Below, piece after piece: positions 1 through 7,004 of a stretch of DNA of 15,743 nt. Position 1 is the stretch's first letter. The number at the start of each line of letters is the position of its first letter. Under the pieces are notes generated by a model. That model was given only the letters and a program-made list of their open reading frames with translations, searched no databases and was not told where the DNA came from. Made by a program: the position numbers and the translations under genes. This DNA is from Methanobacteriota archaeon (lineage in GTDB: Archaea > Halobacteriota > Methanosarcinia > Methanosarcinales > Methanosarcinaceae). The stretch spans positions 1 through 15,743 of the forward strand of contig JAUPKV010000513.1 in NCBI GenBank assembly GCA_030837265.1. Reading direction: 5' to 3'.

Positions 1-1
1 A

Positions 2-1888
2 GGAAATTACATTGTTAACTTTACAGCTAGCAACAGTAACGGTACCAAACTGAAGTCTACTACAATCTACGTATTAGGAAGACCTCCTGAACCTTCAGGC
101 AATATTGGGAAAGAAGAAAGTCTACAAGGATTCGTATTTGGTGGAAGCCCTGTAAGCTTTAATTTCTCAAACGGTTCTACACCTATCCTTGGTATCAGCT
201 TCTTAACAGATCAGACACTTGACTATATGTTGGTCACTATAGAAGTGCTTACAGGACAATCCAGTTTAGCTCCTGGTTTACACGTAGGTAGTATCTATCA
301 GTACTTTGATATCTGGATAAGCAATTCTGCATCAGTGGATTCAGATAATTTAAGTAATGCAAACATTTCTTTCAAGGTCGCTAAGAAGTGGATACAGGAC
401 AACAGTATCTCAGGAATAAAGCTACACAGATATCACAATGGAGTTTGGAATGCATTACCAACTAACAAGACAGGTGAAGATGACGCTAACTATCTGTATG
501 TGGCACAAACTCCGGGCTTCTCTCCATTCGTAATTACTGGAGAACCAGTTAATTACCCCGGAAACTATACAAATTATAGTATATTTAAATCAGTAATCGG
601 AGTCGATGAGAGTGGGGACTGCATACTCAATGCACCCAGAGACGTACTACAATATAGGATAGTAGTGAAGAATGAAGGTGACAGGAACCTTACCAATGTA
701 AGTGTCACTGACCCTCTGATTAACCTAACAGGCCCGATTGGAAACGGTACTGAAGAAAGAATATTGCAATCCGGAGAAACATGGGAGTATACAGGTAACT
801 ATTCTGTAACTGCGGATGATGTAAACAATGGTACTATAATTAACAATGCATCCGTCAAATCTGATCAGCTTCAGGAAAGAAACAGCAATGTATCTACTCC
901 TGTTACTAAAACTAAAGAACTGCAAATCTATAAATCAGTAACAGGAATCGATGAGGCTGGGGATCGAATTATCAATAAGGCTGGAGATATAATCCAATAC
1001 CTGGTTTCAGTTAAGAATATTGGGGATGTGAGTTTGACAAATGTTACAGTAGATGACCCGATGGTTAATTTGACAAAATCGAAAGGGGATCAGAATAATC
1101 CAGGAGTTTTAAACCCGGGAGAAACCTGGATATATATAGCAAATTACACTGTAACTGAGTCTGATATTTCCACTAATGGTAACGGCTCTGGATTGATAAA
1201 GAATACGGCAACTGTCAGCTGCTCCGAGCTTTCTAGCAGAAATAGCAGTCTAGAACTACCTATAGTACCGCCTTTTTGGCCTATCCCGAAACCTGATTTC
1301 CCGGTTGCAGATTTCAGCACCAGTGTTACTAGCGGATCTGTTCCTCTCACCGTGCAGTTTACTGACAAATCACAAAACGCAACAACCTGGAGCTGGGACT
1401 TTAATGGTGACGGAGTTGCTGACTCAAGTGCCCAGAATCCACCCGCTTATACATATACTACTGCGGGAAATTATACGGCGAATCTGACTGTCAGCAATGC
1501 AAACGGATCTGACTCAAAACTTGCAACAATTGCTGTACAGCAAGCATCTACTGGCTCCAACAACGGGGGAAATGGTGGTAGTTCAGGCGGAAGCAGCAGT
1601 GGAGGAAGTGGTGGCAGTTCGGGTGGAAGCAGCAGTGGAGGAAGCGGTAGCAGTTCAAATGGAAGCGTTGGCTCGCACAATACTGTTAATAATACCTCCT
1701 CAATTCAGGTTCCCTCAAAAGTAGTGCCACAGAATGAAAAAGGAGCAAAAGCAGGGACTGGCAATAATTCCCAGGTAAATAATGACGATGGCACTGTAAA
1801 AATTGTCAGTTTCCTTATAGGATTGCTTGTAATCCTTCTTGCAAGTGCGCTTATACTTAAAAAAATAGGGCCTAAGCAAGAAAAGTAA
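2..1888 (+). CDS. Surface glycoprotein with PKD, PGF-pre-PGF and DUF11-like repeats (5' end outside window)
   Basis: The frame is open from base 2 with no stop, so the ATG at 227 is internal and this is the last 628 residues of a longer protein. In order: the tail of a PKD domain (about residues 1-25); a PGF-pre-PGF-like domain (about 40-181, ending in TPGFSPFVITGE); two DUF11/DUF7507-like repeats (about 192-300 and 306-421, both opening with an IxKSVxGxDExGD motif); a second PKD domain (about 433-514, with WSWDFNGDG); a Gly/Ser linker (about 518-556); and one C-terminal membrane helix (about 597-620) followed by Lys-rich residues. There are many N-x-S/T sequons. The family is known as exported, cell-surface-anchored protein in Methanosarcina; adhesion or envelope structure is an inference. 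The C-terminus lacks the PGF-CTERM sorting motif that usually follows a PGF-pre-PGF domain. Family identity is by recalled pattern, and the exact role is unknown. Confidence 0.9.
   Translation, partial: GNYIVNFTASNSNGTKLKSTTIYVLGRPPEPSGNIGKEESLQGFVFGGSPVSFNFSNGSTPILGISFLTDQTLDYMLVTIEVLTGQSSLAPGLHVGSIYQYFDIWISNSASVDSDNLSNANISFKVAKKWIQDNSISGIKLHRYHNGVWNALPTNKTGEDDANYLYVAQTPGFSPFVITGEPVNYPGNYTNYSIFKSVIGVDESGDCILNAPRDVLQYRIVVKNEGDRNLTNVSVTDPLINLTGPIGNGTEERILQSGETWEYTGNYSVTADDVNNGTIINNASVKSDQLQERNSNVSTPVTKTKELQIYKSVTGIDEAGDRIINKAGDIIQYLVSVKNIGDVSLTNVTVDDPMVNLTKSKGDQNNPGVLNPGETWIYIANYTVTESDISTNGNGSGLIKNTATVSCSELSSRNSSLELPIVPPFWPIPKPDFPVADFSTSVTSGSVPLTVQFTDKSQNATTWSWDFNGDGVADSSAQNPPAYTYTTAGNYTANLTVSNANGSDSKLATIAVQQASTGSNNGGNGGSSGGSSSGGSGGSSGGSSSGGSGSSSNGSVGSHNTVNNTSSIQVPSKVVPQNEKGAKAGTGNNSQVNNDDGTVKIVSFLIGLLVILLASALILKKIGPKQEK
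1553..1675. repeat. 36-bp tandem repeat encoding the Gly/Ser linker
   Basis: The stretch GGAAGCAGCAGTGGAGGAAG occurs at 1589 and again at 1625, and a degenerate third copy starts at 1661, giving a period of 36 bases (12 codons, roughly GSSSGGSGGSSG). The bases from 1553 are a weaker copy of the same unit. The repeat keeps frame inside the surface protein and forms the flexible spacer before its membrane anchor, so copy number probably varies between strains. Confidence 0.8.
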
Positions 1889-1900
1889 AATTTAAAGATT

Positions 1901-1923
1901 ACAGGAGGCTATGTATCTCCTGT
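1901..1923. terminator. Shared terminator hairpin between convergent genes
   Basis: ACAGGAG (1901-1907) pairs with CTCCTGT (1917-1923) over a 9-base loop. It lies 13 bases after the stop of the surface protein and is followed on the + strand by a T-rich run to about 1947. The epimerase gene ends at 1944 on the other strand, so the hairpin sits where both transcripts should stop. Confidence 0.65.
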
Positions 1924-1943
1924 TTTATTTTTCTTTTGATTTT

Positions 1944-2840
1944 TTAAACAAGGTCTTTTAAACCTTCCTGCAATTCGATTTCGGCTTTCCACCAGCTGGA
2001 AATCTTTGAAACATCTGCTCTTGAATCTCGGACGTCACCTGCTCTCGGAGCTGCATGTATTATCTTGCTAGAAGAGCCTGTTAAATTGATAATCCTTTCA
2101 GCAAGTTCCAGGACTGTTATGCTTTTTCCCATAGCTACATTGTAGACCTGCCCGTCGCCATGCTCAAGAGCTGCAGCATTTGCCCTTACTACATCTTTAA
2201 TGTGCACAAAGTCCCTGCTCTGGAGTCCGTCGCCGTAGATAACCAGATCTTTTCCGGCTTTTGCCCTTTCCATAAAAATGGGAATGACAGCTGCATATGG
2301 AGATTTCGGGTCCTGACGATAGCCATAAACATTGAAGTAGCGCAGGCAGGTTGTTCTAAGACCATGGCTCTCATAAAACATCCTTGCCAAATACTCTAAA
2401 TCGAGTTTGGAAATCGCATAAGGCGAGGCTGGCTCCGGATACATATCTTCGCGTTTTGGGAGAATGGGGTTATTTCCGTAAACCGCAGCCGAGGATGCAG
2501 TTACGAATTTTTCAGCCCCGGCTTTAACGCAGGCTTGCAGTATTTTAAGAGTGCCAAGAGTGTTTATATAGAAAGCCTCAGCAGGTTTTTCACAGCTGAG
2601 AGGTACGGATACAAGGGCTGCCTCGTGGAATACGTAATCTATGTTTAAAACTGCTTTTTCAACTGTAGAAGAGTCACAAATATCCCCTTTAATGAACTCA
2701 ATGTTTTCGTAATGCGGAATATTACTGAGAAGGCCAGTGGAAATATTGTCCAGGATCCTTACTTCATGTCCTGCTTCTGCAAAATACTCAGCTATATGGG
2801 AGCCTATGAAACCGGCTCCTCCGGTAACCAGAATTTTCAT
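1944..2840 (-). CDS. NAD-dependent sugar-nucleotide epimerase/dehydratase (UDP-glucose 4-epimerase family)
   Basis: Extended short-chain dehydrogenase/reductase that would act on a UDP- or dTDP-sugar in the cytoplasm. From the chosen start the protein is 298 residues. It opens with the nucleotide-binding TGGAGFIGSH (6-15), has an acidic residue at the end of strand 2 (D31) for the NAD ribose, GDICD near 52, TASSAAVYG (114-122, catalytic Ser), the SPYAISK motif giving catalytic Y141 and K145, and RYFNVYG (167-173). I chose the ATG at 2840 because the Rossmann fold begins right there. The frame extends to an ATG at 2864 and a GTG at 2885, but none of the three has a convincing ribosome binding site. 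The C-terminus ends soon after the usual EGL motif. Substrate cannot be decided; UDP-Glc/Gal or UDP-GlcNAc/GalNAc 4-epimerase is most likely. Its position between envelope genes fits supply of sugars for surface glycans. Confidence 0.9.
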   Translation of the reverse strand: MKILVTGGAGFIGSHIAEYFAEAGHEVRILDNISTGLLSNIPHYENIEFIKGDICDSSTVEKAVLNIDYVFHEAALVSVPLSCEKPAEAFYINTLGTLKILQACVKAGAEKFVTASSAAVYGNNPILPKREDMYPEPASPYAISKLDLEYLARMFYESHGLRTTCLRYFNVYGYRQDPKSPYAAVIPIFMERAKAGKDLVIYGDGLQSRDFVHIKDVVRANAAALEHGDGQVYNVAMGKSITVLELAERIINLTGSSSKIIHAAPRAGDVRDSRADVSKISSWWKAEIELQEGLKDLV

Positions 2841-3201
2841 GCATTCAGTAATGGGCAAATACATAATAAGATTTTCTATAGTCACTCTGAGATTCTCTTA
2901 AATTCTCTGATAGAATGTGAAAATATTCGCATAATGTTCTAAAAATGAAGAAGTTTGGGAACCACTCCCTAAGATGGGGGAAAACTTTTCATAGATAAAG
3001 CCTTATTAATGGTTTAATGTCTTAAAAAATTTAGAAACTATTAAGTCATTAGAGATATATCTGTTGAGAAAAAATATTTCAGTTTAAATCCTAATTTAAA
3101 GAAATTCAAAGTATCAATTTGCATTTATAGGAATTAACGAAGGAACACATAATTATAAATTCTAAGAAGATCAATTATGAAAAAATTTATTTAGTGGTAA
3201 T
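2841..3201. other. Intergenic region between divergent epimerase and DUF1616 operon
   Basis: About 360 AT-rich bases with no credible gene. It must hold promoters in both directions. An inverted repeat AAGTTT (2951-2956) / AAACTT (2982-2987) encloses GGGA-ACCAC-TCCC; its role is unknown. No clear TATA box for the epimerase was found. Confidence 0.5.
3153..3160 (+). promoter_or_regulatory. TATA-like box for the DUF1616-CPBP operon
   Basis: TTATAAAT lies about 42 bases before the ATG at 3202, which would give a transcript starting near 3183 and a short leader. The purine-rich sequence ahead of it is compatible with a weak BRE. Spacing and composition are the only evidence. Confidence 0.4.
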
Positions 3202-4089
3202 ATGGCCTCAAATAGAAAACTTCCTCTGGATTTATTATTCGTAGTGGGTCTTGTGCTTCTTACTTATGTTTTAGTGCTTGTGCCCGTGTTTAGTGGAAGC
3301 TTACTACGGACGTATATAGGTGTTCTTACGGTACTTTTCCTGCCGGGCTATGCCCTGACCGGAGCTCTCTTCCCGGCAAAAAACGATCTTGAGGGGATTG
3401 AAAGGGCCATGGTCTCCTTAGGGCTGAGCATTGCAATTGTCCCTACAATGGGATTCATCCTTAACTATACTGTCTGGGGAATCAGAGAAATTCCTATTCT
3501 AACAGTAATTTCGGCTTTTACTCTCCTTATGTGCGTAATTGCATATTATAGAAGAAGCCTGCTGCCTGAAACAGAAGTATTTGAAGTTCCGTTCAAAACT
3601 GCGGTTCTTAACATAAAGGCAGAAATCTTTAAGAAGCCTGAATCCGTACTCGATAAAGTTCTTGCGGTTTTCCTGATTCTTTTAGTTCTTGCCTCTGTGG
3701 GCAGTCTGGTTTACATTATTGAAAATCCCAAAGAAGGGGAGCACTTTACTGAATTTTATATTCTAGGCCCCAATAAAACAGCTGACAACTATCAGACAGA
3801 GTTTAAACAGGGGGAAAAAGGGACGGTTTTTGTAGGAGTTATAAATCATGAGCACAGGTCCGCAAATTATACTTTGGATGTGAAACTAGGGAATATATCT
3901 CTACCTCTTTCGGAAAATCAGAAACGAATCCGCCTTGAGGACAATATGTCGTGGGAAGTGCCAGTTACATTTACGCCGAACGTAGTGGGAAATTATACGA
4001 AACTTGAATTTCTGCTATTTAACGATACTGAAAAGACAATACCTTACAGAAACCTGCATCTCTGGGTTAACGTTACTAAGGAGACATGA
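3202..4089 (+). CDS. DUF1616 family membrane protein
   Basis: A 295-residue integral membrane protein. Five hydrophobic segments are visible at about 9-29, 37-56, 66-88, 98-115 and 155-176, followed by an extracytoplasmic domain (177-295) with several N-x-S/T sequons. The start of that domain, GEHFTEFYILGPN, is the signature I associate with DUF1616. The domain has a beta-sandwich look, with PVTFTPNVVGNY reminiscent of immunoglobulin-like folds. The family has no established function; it is recurrent in archaeal envelope and S-layer gene neighbourhoods. The gene is immediately followed, almost without a gap, by a CPBP-type protease, so the two are probably co-translated and may act together in the membrane. 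The ATG at 3202 has only a weak GTGGT-type ribosome binding site. Confidence 0.85.
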   Translation: MASNRKLPLDLLFVVGLVLLTYVLVLVPVFSGSLLRTYIGVLTVLFLPGYALTGALFPAKNDLEGIERAMVSLGLSIAIVPTMGFILNYTVWGIREIPILTVISAFTLLMCVIAYYRRSLLPETEVFEVPFKTAVLNIKAEIFKKPESVLDKVLAVFLILLVLASVGSLVYIIENPKEGEHFTEFYILGPNKTADNYQTEFKQGEKGTVFVGVINHEHRSANYTLDVKLGNISLPLSENQKRIRLEDNMSWEVPVTFTPNVVGNYTKLEFLLFNDTEKTIPYRNLHLWVNVTKET

Positions 4090-4091
4090 AA

Positions 4092-4973
4092 ATGGCAATG
4101 CCGGAATTTCCACCTTCAGAATTGGAAACAGGGAAAATATCTTTGCCTGATCTGGGAAGAGTGTTTAATACGCCTACCGATGAGAAAATCGGAATAACGA
4201 AGAAAATTTACCATGCAGGAGTCCCTGTTATTGCGATTACCTTTGCCGAATTGCTGATCTTTTGGGGAAGATTAAACGAAGCTGTAGTAATTTATACCCT
4301 TCTTCTTCTAGCCTTTTCATTCTCAGCAGCGGTTGCGAACCAGCAGGAAATACGCAAAATCAATCAAGCTTTCCTCCTTCTGCCAATATTTCGCCTGGTG
4401 AACCTCTCAATACCAATCTTTTTGAAGGTTAACCTTTACTCGTTTGTTTTTATATACGCATCTCTTGCAATGTCGGCAATAATTGCCACTACTCATCAAA
4501 ATGTCGTGTTTGAGACAAAAAAAGCCTTACTCAAGAGGATGTGGATTTATCTTCCACTTTCTGTACTTGCAGCTCTGGTTTTTGCGGAAGCGGAATATTT
4601 GTTAATTGGGGCAAGGCCCCTTATACCGGATATCTCACAGACAAACCTGCTGGAACTCACAGTCATTATGGTTTTTGTTGTGGGTCTTGTTGAGGAACTT
4701 ATCTTCAGGGGGATTCTCCAGACAAGGTTAGAAGAGTTTATGGGGTCTGCTGCAGGAATCCTTCTAGTAAGCCTCCTTTTTGGGATAATGCACTCAGGTT
4801 ACGGCACTCCTTATGAAATAGGAATTACTTTTCTTTTAGGGTGCTTTCTAGGTTATTGTTTTTATAAAACGCGAAGTCTTACGCTTGTCATAATGATTAA
4901 CGGTTTGACAAACGTGTTTTTGTTTGGGATTATTCCAATTTTAGGCCAGGGGTTGGGACTCAGGTTTACATGA
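4092..4973 (+). CDS. CPBP (Rce1/Abi-like) family intramembrane protease
   Basis: A polytopic membrane protein of the CPBP glutamic protease family, which includes Rce1 CAAX proteases and bacteriocin-immunity proteins. In numbering from the ATG at 4086, motif 1 is EELIFR (E203, E204, R208) and motif 2 is FGIMH (F232, H236). The third motif, usually HxxxN, reads NxxxN (N272, N276), so one of the usual catalytic positions is His to Asn. About eight hydrophobic segments are visible. I prefer the ATG at 4092 because AAGGAG (4078-4083) sits 8 bases ahead of it; the ATG at 4086 overlaps the previous stop as ATGA but lies only 2 bases from that site. The gene forms an operon with the DUF1616 gene. 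Function could be proteolytic processing of an exported or lipidated partner, or a non-catalytic role if the substitution inactivates it. Confidence 0.85.
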   Translation: MAMPEFPPSELETGKISLPDLGRVFNTPTDEKIGITKKIYHAGVPVIAITFAELLIFWGRLNEAVVIYTLLLLAFSFSAAVANQQEIRKINQAFLLLPIFRLVNLSIPIFLKVNLYSFVFIYASLAMSAIIATTHQNVVFETKKALLKRMWIYLPLSVLAALVFAEAEYLLIGARPLIPDISQTNLLELTVIMVFVVGLVEELIFRGILQTRLEEFMGSAAGILLVSLLFGIMHSGYGTPYEIGITFLLGCFLGYCFYKTRSLTLVIMINGLTNVFLFGIIPILGQGLGLRFT

Positions 4974-5028
4974 GACCTGAAGCGAAGATCTATAAACTTT
5001 GCCATAATCTTAAAATTTACTCATAATC

Positions 5029-5036
5029 TATATAAT
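5029..5036 (+). promoter_or_regulatory. TATA-like box for the acyltransferase gene
   Basis: TATATAAT lies about 80 bases before the ATG at 5116, predicting a start near 5060 and a leader of about 55 bases. It falls after the CPBP stop (4973), so this gene probably has its own promoter. Confidence 0.5.
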
Positions 5037-5048
5037 GTACTTGTCATT

Positions 5049-5091
5049 AAAGAAAGCGAAATCATAAAAAGGCGCCTTTCTTTTTGAAAGG
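5049..5091 (+). promoter_or_regulatory. Leader with overlapping palindrome and alternative stems
   Basis: Three overlapping symmetries are present: AAAGGCGCCTTT (5068-5079), a perfect 12-bp palindrome; CCTTTC-TTTTT-GAAAGG (5075-5091), a 6-bp hairpin; and AAAGAAAG (5049-5056), which can pair with CTTTCTTT (5076-5083). The last two exclude one another. They lie between the TATA-like box and the ribosome binding site GGAGAG (5106-5111). They could be an operator or a leader switch; nothing identifies the signal. Confidence 0.35.
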
Positions 5092-5115
5092 ATTAAAACT
5101 CCTCCGGAGAGAAAT

Positions 5116-5880
5116 ATGGACAGGCATGAAGACCGTTTCTGGGAGATTGATTGCCTGCGTGGGACTGCGGTTTTTTTGATGTTGTTGTACCATTTTCTTT
5201 ATGATCTCAATTTTTTCGGCATCGAGGATATCCAGGTTGGGTCCGGTTTTTTTTTATATGTCGGCAGGAGTGCAGCTTTCATTTTCATCCTTATTTCAGG
5301 AACTGCTTTATCCATAAGTCATTCTCGGGCTCTCAATAAAGAAATGGATGGAATTCAGACCGAAAGCTTTTCGAAATACCTTAAACGGGGCATGAAACTG
5401 TTTTTCATGGGTCTTTTAGTCACACTTATAACCTGGATCTTTTTTCCAGGACAGTATATTGTCTTTGGGATCCTGCACTTTTTTGGAGTTTCTTCAGTAC
5501 TTGCATATCCCTTCCTGAAATATGGAAAAGAAAATCTGTTTTTCAGCCTGTTTTTTGGTTTTATAGGACTTTATCTCAGAGATAAAACTTTTGGGTTTTC
5601 TACTTTGCTCTGGTTGGGCTTCACGCCGGATAATTTTGCGACTCTCGATTATTTTCCCATTTTCCCCTGGTTTGGAGTGCTACTTGCCGGGATTTTCCTG
5701 GGGAATTCCCTGTATGAGGGTGGAAAACGGAGATTTAATATTCAAAAAGCCGGGAAAAATCCCCTTACCTGGTTCATTTCCATTGTTGGAAAGCACTCTC
5801 TGGTCATTTACTTTATACATCAGCCGCTTTTTCTTGCTCTTCTACTTTTGAGCGGATTACTTAAACCAGATATGTTGTAA
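5116..5880 (+). CDS. HGSNAT-type membrane acyltransferase (DUF1624)
   Basis: A 254-residue polytopic membrane protein matching the heparan-alpha-glucosaminide N-acetyltransferase catalytic domain family. The N-terminus has the family signature RFWEIDCLRG (7-16) followed by YHFLYDL (25-31). Further along are FGILHFFGVSS, the aromatic stretch DYFPIFPWFGVLLAGIFLG, and near the C-terminus GKHSLVIYFIHQPLF. About seven hydrophobic segments are visible. In eukaryotes the family moves an acetyl group from acetyl-CoA across a membrane to a terminal glucosamine; in archaea the acceptor is unknown, and an envelope sugar or lipid headgroup is an inference. GGAGAG sits 4 bases before the ATG. It is transcribed in the same direction as the DUF1616-CPBP pair but 140 bases away and with its own promoter-like box. 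Confidence 0.88.
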   Translation: MDRHEDRFWEIDCLRGTAVFLMLLYHFLYDLNFFGIEDIQVGSGFFLYVGRSAAFIFILISGTALSISHSRALNKEMDGIQTESFSKYLKRGMKLFFMGLLVTLITWIFFPGQYIVFGILHFFGVSSVLAYPFLKYGKENLFFSLFFGFIGLYLRDKTFGFSTLLWLGFTPDNFATLDYFPIFPWFGVLLAGIFLGNSLYEGGKRRFNIQKAGKNPLTWFISIVGKHSLVIYFIHQPLFLALLLLSGLLKPDML

Positions 5881-5923
5881 AATATTTTAAAAAGCTCTCT
5901 TTCTCCCCATGCAGCTGAATACT

Positions 5924-5940
5924 GCCAGGAGAAACCTGGC
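5924..5940 (+). terminator. Hairpin after the acyltransferase gene
   Basis: GCCAGG-AGAAA-CCTGGC is a perfect 6-bp stem with a 5-base loop, 44 bases past the stop at 5880 and followed shortly by a short T run (5947-5950). It is a plausible transcription end, or a stable 3' hairpin. Confidence 0.45.
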
Positions 5941-5984
5941 CATAGCTTTTAACTGTTTAAGCTTCTGGTTTTAATCTGCTGGTT

Positions 5985-5993
5985 TTAAATATT
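5985..5993 (+). promoter_or_regulatory. TATA-like box for the small membrane protein gene
   Basis: TTAAATATT within an AT-rich stretch, about 90 bases before the ATG at 6080. A 10-base direct repeat CTGGTTTTAA ends just here (5964 and 5979). Support is positional only. Confidence 0.3.
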
Positions 5994-6079
5994 ATCTAGA
6001 CAGGTAATTCTGAAATCTTCTATCTCTCAATCCAGTAAAGGATCTAAGAGTTAAATCAAAATTAGAGACGGAGACAAAA

Positions 6080-6403
6080 ATGTTAGATATTTATCTGGGA
6101 ATTGCAATGCTTGCCTATTTCGTGGTTCTCTTTCTAACCCTTCGTGACGTCCGGATTTTTAGGCGGACAGGCTACCGATCCTACAGGAAAGGAGCTATGA
6201 AGGGACTGATGGCTTCTACAATTACTTTGATAGGTGCTATTATTGTTGTTGAGGCTGGTCCGAGTCTTAGACAGCTTGGCTTGCTTGTTGTCCTGTTAGG
6301 GCTGTTTTTAAATCGCAAAGGAGTAAGAGAAAGTGTTTTCACCAATGCAGGAACTCTTGACCGTGTCCTTGGAAAGACAGATTATGTAAAGAGGAAAAAG
6401 TAA
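6080..6403 (+). CDS. Small three-helix membrane protein, unknown function
   Basis: A 107-residue protein with three hydrophobic segments (about 4-21, 44-62 and 67-83), a basic loop RIFRRTGYRSYRKGAMK between the first two and a Lys-rich tail ending in KRKK, suggesting a positively charged cytoplasmic side. GGAG (6070-6073) lies 6 bases before the ATG. Coding character is good: an aligned ribosome binding site, membrane-protein composition and no competing frame. I do not recognise a family. It stands alone, with 199 bases before it and a 363-base gap after it. Confidence 0.75.
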   Translation: MLDIYLGIAMLAYFVVLFLTLRDVRIFRRTGYRSYRKGAMKGLMASTITLIGAIIVVEAGPSLRQLGLLVVLLGLFLNRKGVRESVFTNAGTLDRVLGKTDYVKRKK

Positions 6404-6501
6404 AGAATGCATATGGAAAATGTATCCTGAAATATTTAAAAAATCTAAATTATTGAATGCATCCAGCTTGAGCGATTACGAGAGGAAACATTAGCCTATT
6501 G

Positions 6502-6536
6502 GTTTTGATCAGGGTATCACCCCAAAACTTATAAAT
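6502..6536 (+). promoter_or_regulatory. Promoter with operator-like palindrome, rps17e-dapA-dapB
   Basis: GTTTTG (6502-6507) pairs with CAAAAC (6523-6528), and inside it GGGT (6512-6515) pairs with ACCC (6519-6522). The next eight bases, TTATAAAT (6529-6536), look like an archaeal TATA box, so the palindrome occupies the BRE side of the promoter. A repressor or activator site is an inference. Confidence 0.4.
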
Positions 6537-6649
6537 CTCAAGTGCCCTATTAGTCGACAAAACCATTATTCGCCAAATTTTTGTATCCAGTTTTCATCAA
6601 ATTTATCAATCGGGGTGAATCAGAAGGTATCTTAGATTGCCTTCAAACT

Positions 6650-6696
6650 CCGGCTTCACATTTACCAGAATTCACACTAACCGGAATTCACAGGAA
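6650..6696 (+). repeat. Three tandem 15-16 bp direct repeats in the rps17e leader
   Basis: CCGGCTTCACATTTA, CCAGAATTCACACTAA and CCGGAATTCACAGGAA follow one another without gaps. The shared core is CCGGAATTCACA with one or two changes. They end about 70 bases before the rps17e start. Confidence 0.5.
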
Positions 6697-6766
6697 AATT
6701 GGAAAATAAACAAAAGTAAGCTTGAACACTGGAATAAAAACAGCAAAAACATTTAGAGGAGATACG

Positions 6767-6961
6767 ATGGGAAATATAAGACAAACAAACATAAAAAGAA
6801 TTACATTCCGGCTGCTTGAAAACTATGGAGATGTCTTCACAAAGGACTTTGAGATTAACAAGATTCTTGTGACAAAATACACAACCATTGAAAGTAAGGT
6901 TATAAGGAACAGGGTTGCAGGTTACATTACAAGAAAAGTTGCACGCATGAAAGTCTATTAA
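6767..6961 (+). CDS. rps17e: 30S ribosomal protein S17e
   Basis: A 64-residue basic protein of the small ribosomal subunit, found in archaea and eukaryotes but not bacteria. The sequence begins [11 protein letters not shown] and includes [29 protein letters not shown] and a basic end, all diagnostic. Length is normal for the archaeal protein. The frame is open back to a TTG at 6722, but the ATG at 6767 is the true start: GAGGAGA (6756-6762) precedes it by 4 bases and family alignments begin at this Met. It leads a run of three genes, 43 bases ahead of dapA, so lysine genes are probably co-transcribed with a translation gene. Confidence 0.95.
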   Translation: MGNIRQTNIKRITFRLLENYGDVFTKDFEINKILVTKYTTIESKVIRNRVAGYITRKVARMKVY

Positions 6962-7004
6962 ACCATTTGAGAATTTCTTCAGGATACAGGAAGGGATATC
7001 TGAC

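Larger units (their letters stand above)
6404..6766 (+). other. Long leader/promoter region ahead of rps17e-dapAB
   Basis: 363 bases without a gene. They hold a palindrome at 6502-6528 directly abutting a TATA-like box at 6529-6536, and three near-identical 15-16 base direct repeats at 6650-6696. If the TATA-like box is used, the transcript would start near 6560 and carry a leader of about 200 bases. The rest shows nothing I can identify. Confidence 0.5.

Noticed and set aside
1589..1675. CRISPR-like array
   Set aside because: The repeats are contiguous, in frame and encode a Gly/Ser linker; there are no spacers.
6722..6766. TTG at 6722 as rps17e start
   Set aside because: The 15 extra residues do not belong to S17e, and GAGGAGA is placed for the ATG at 6767.
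6404..6766. tRNA or other stable RNA gene ahead of rps17e
   Set aside because: No cloverleaf arms or TPsiC-type GGTTCRA motif found on either strand here or in the other gaps.
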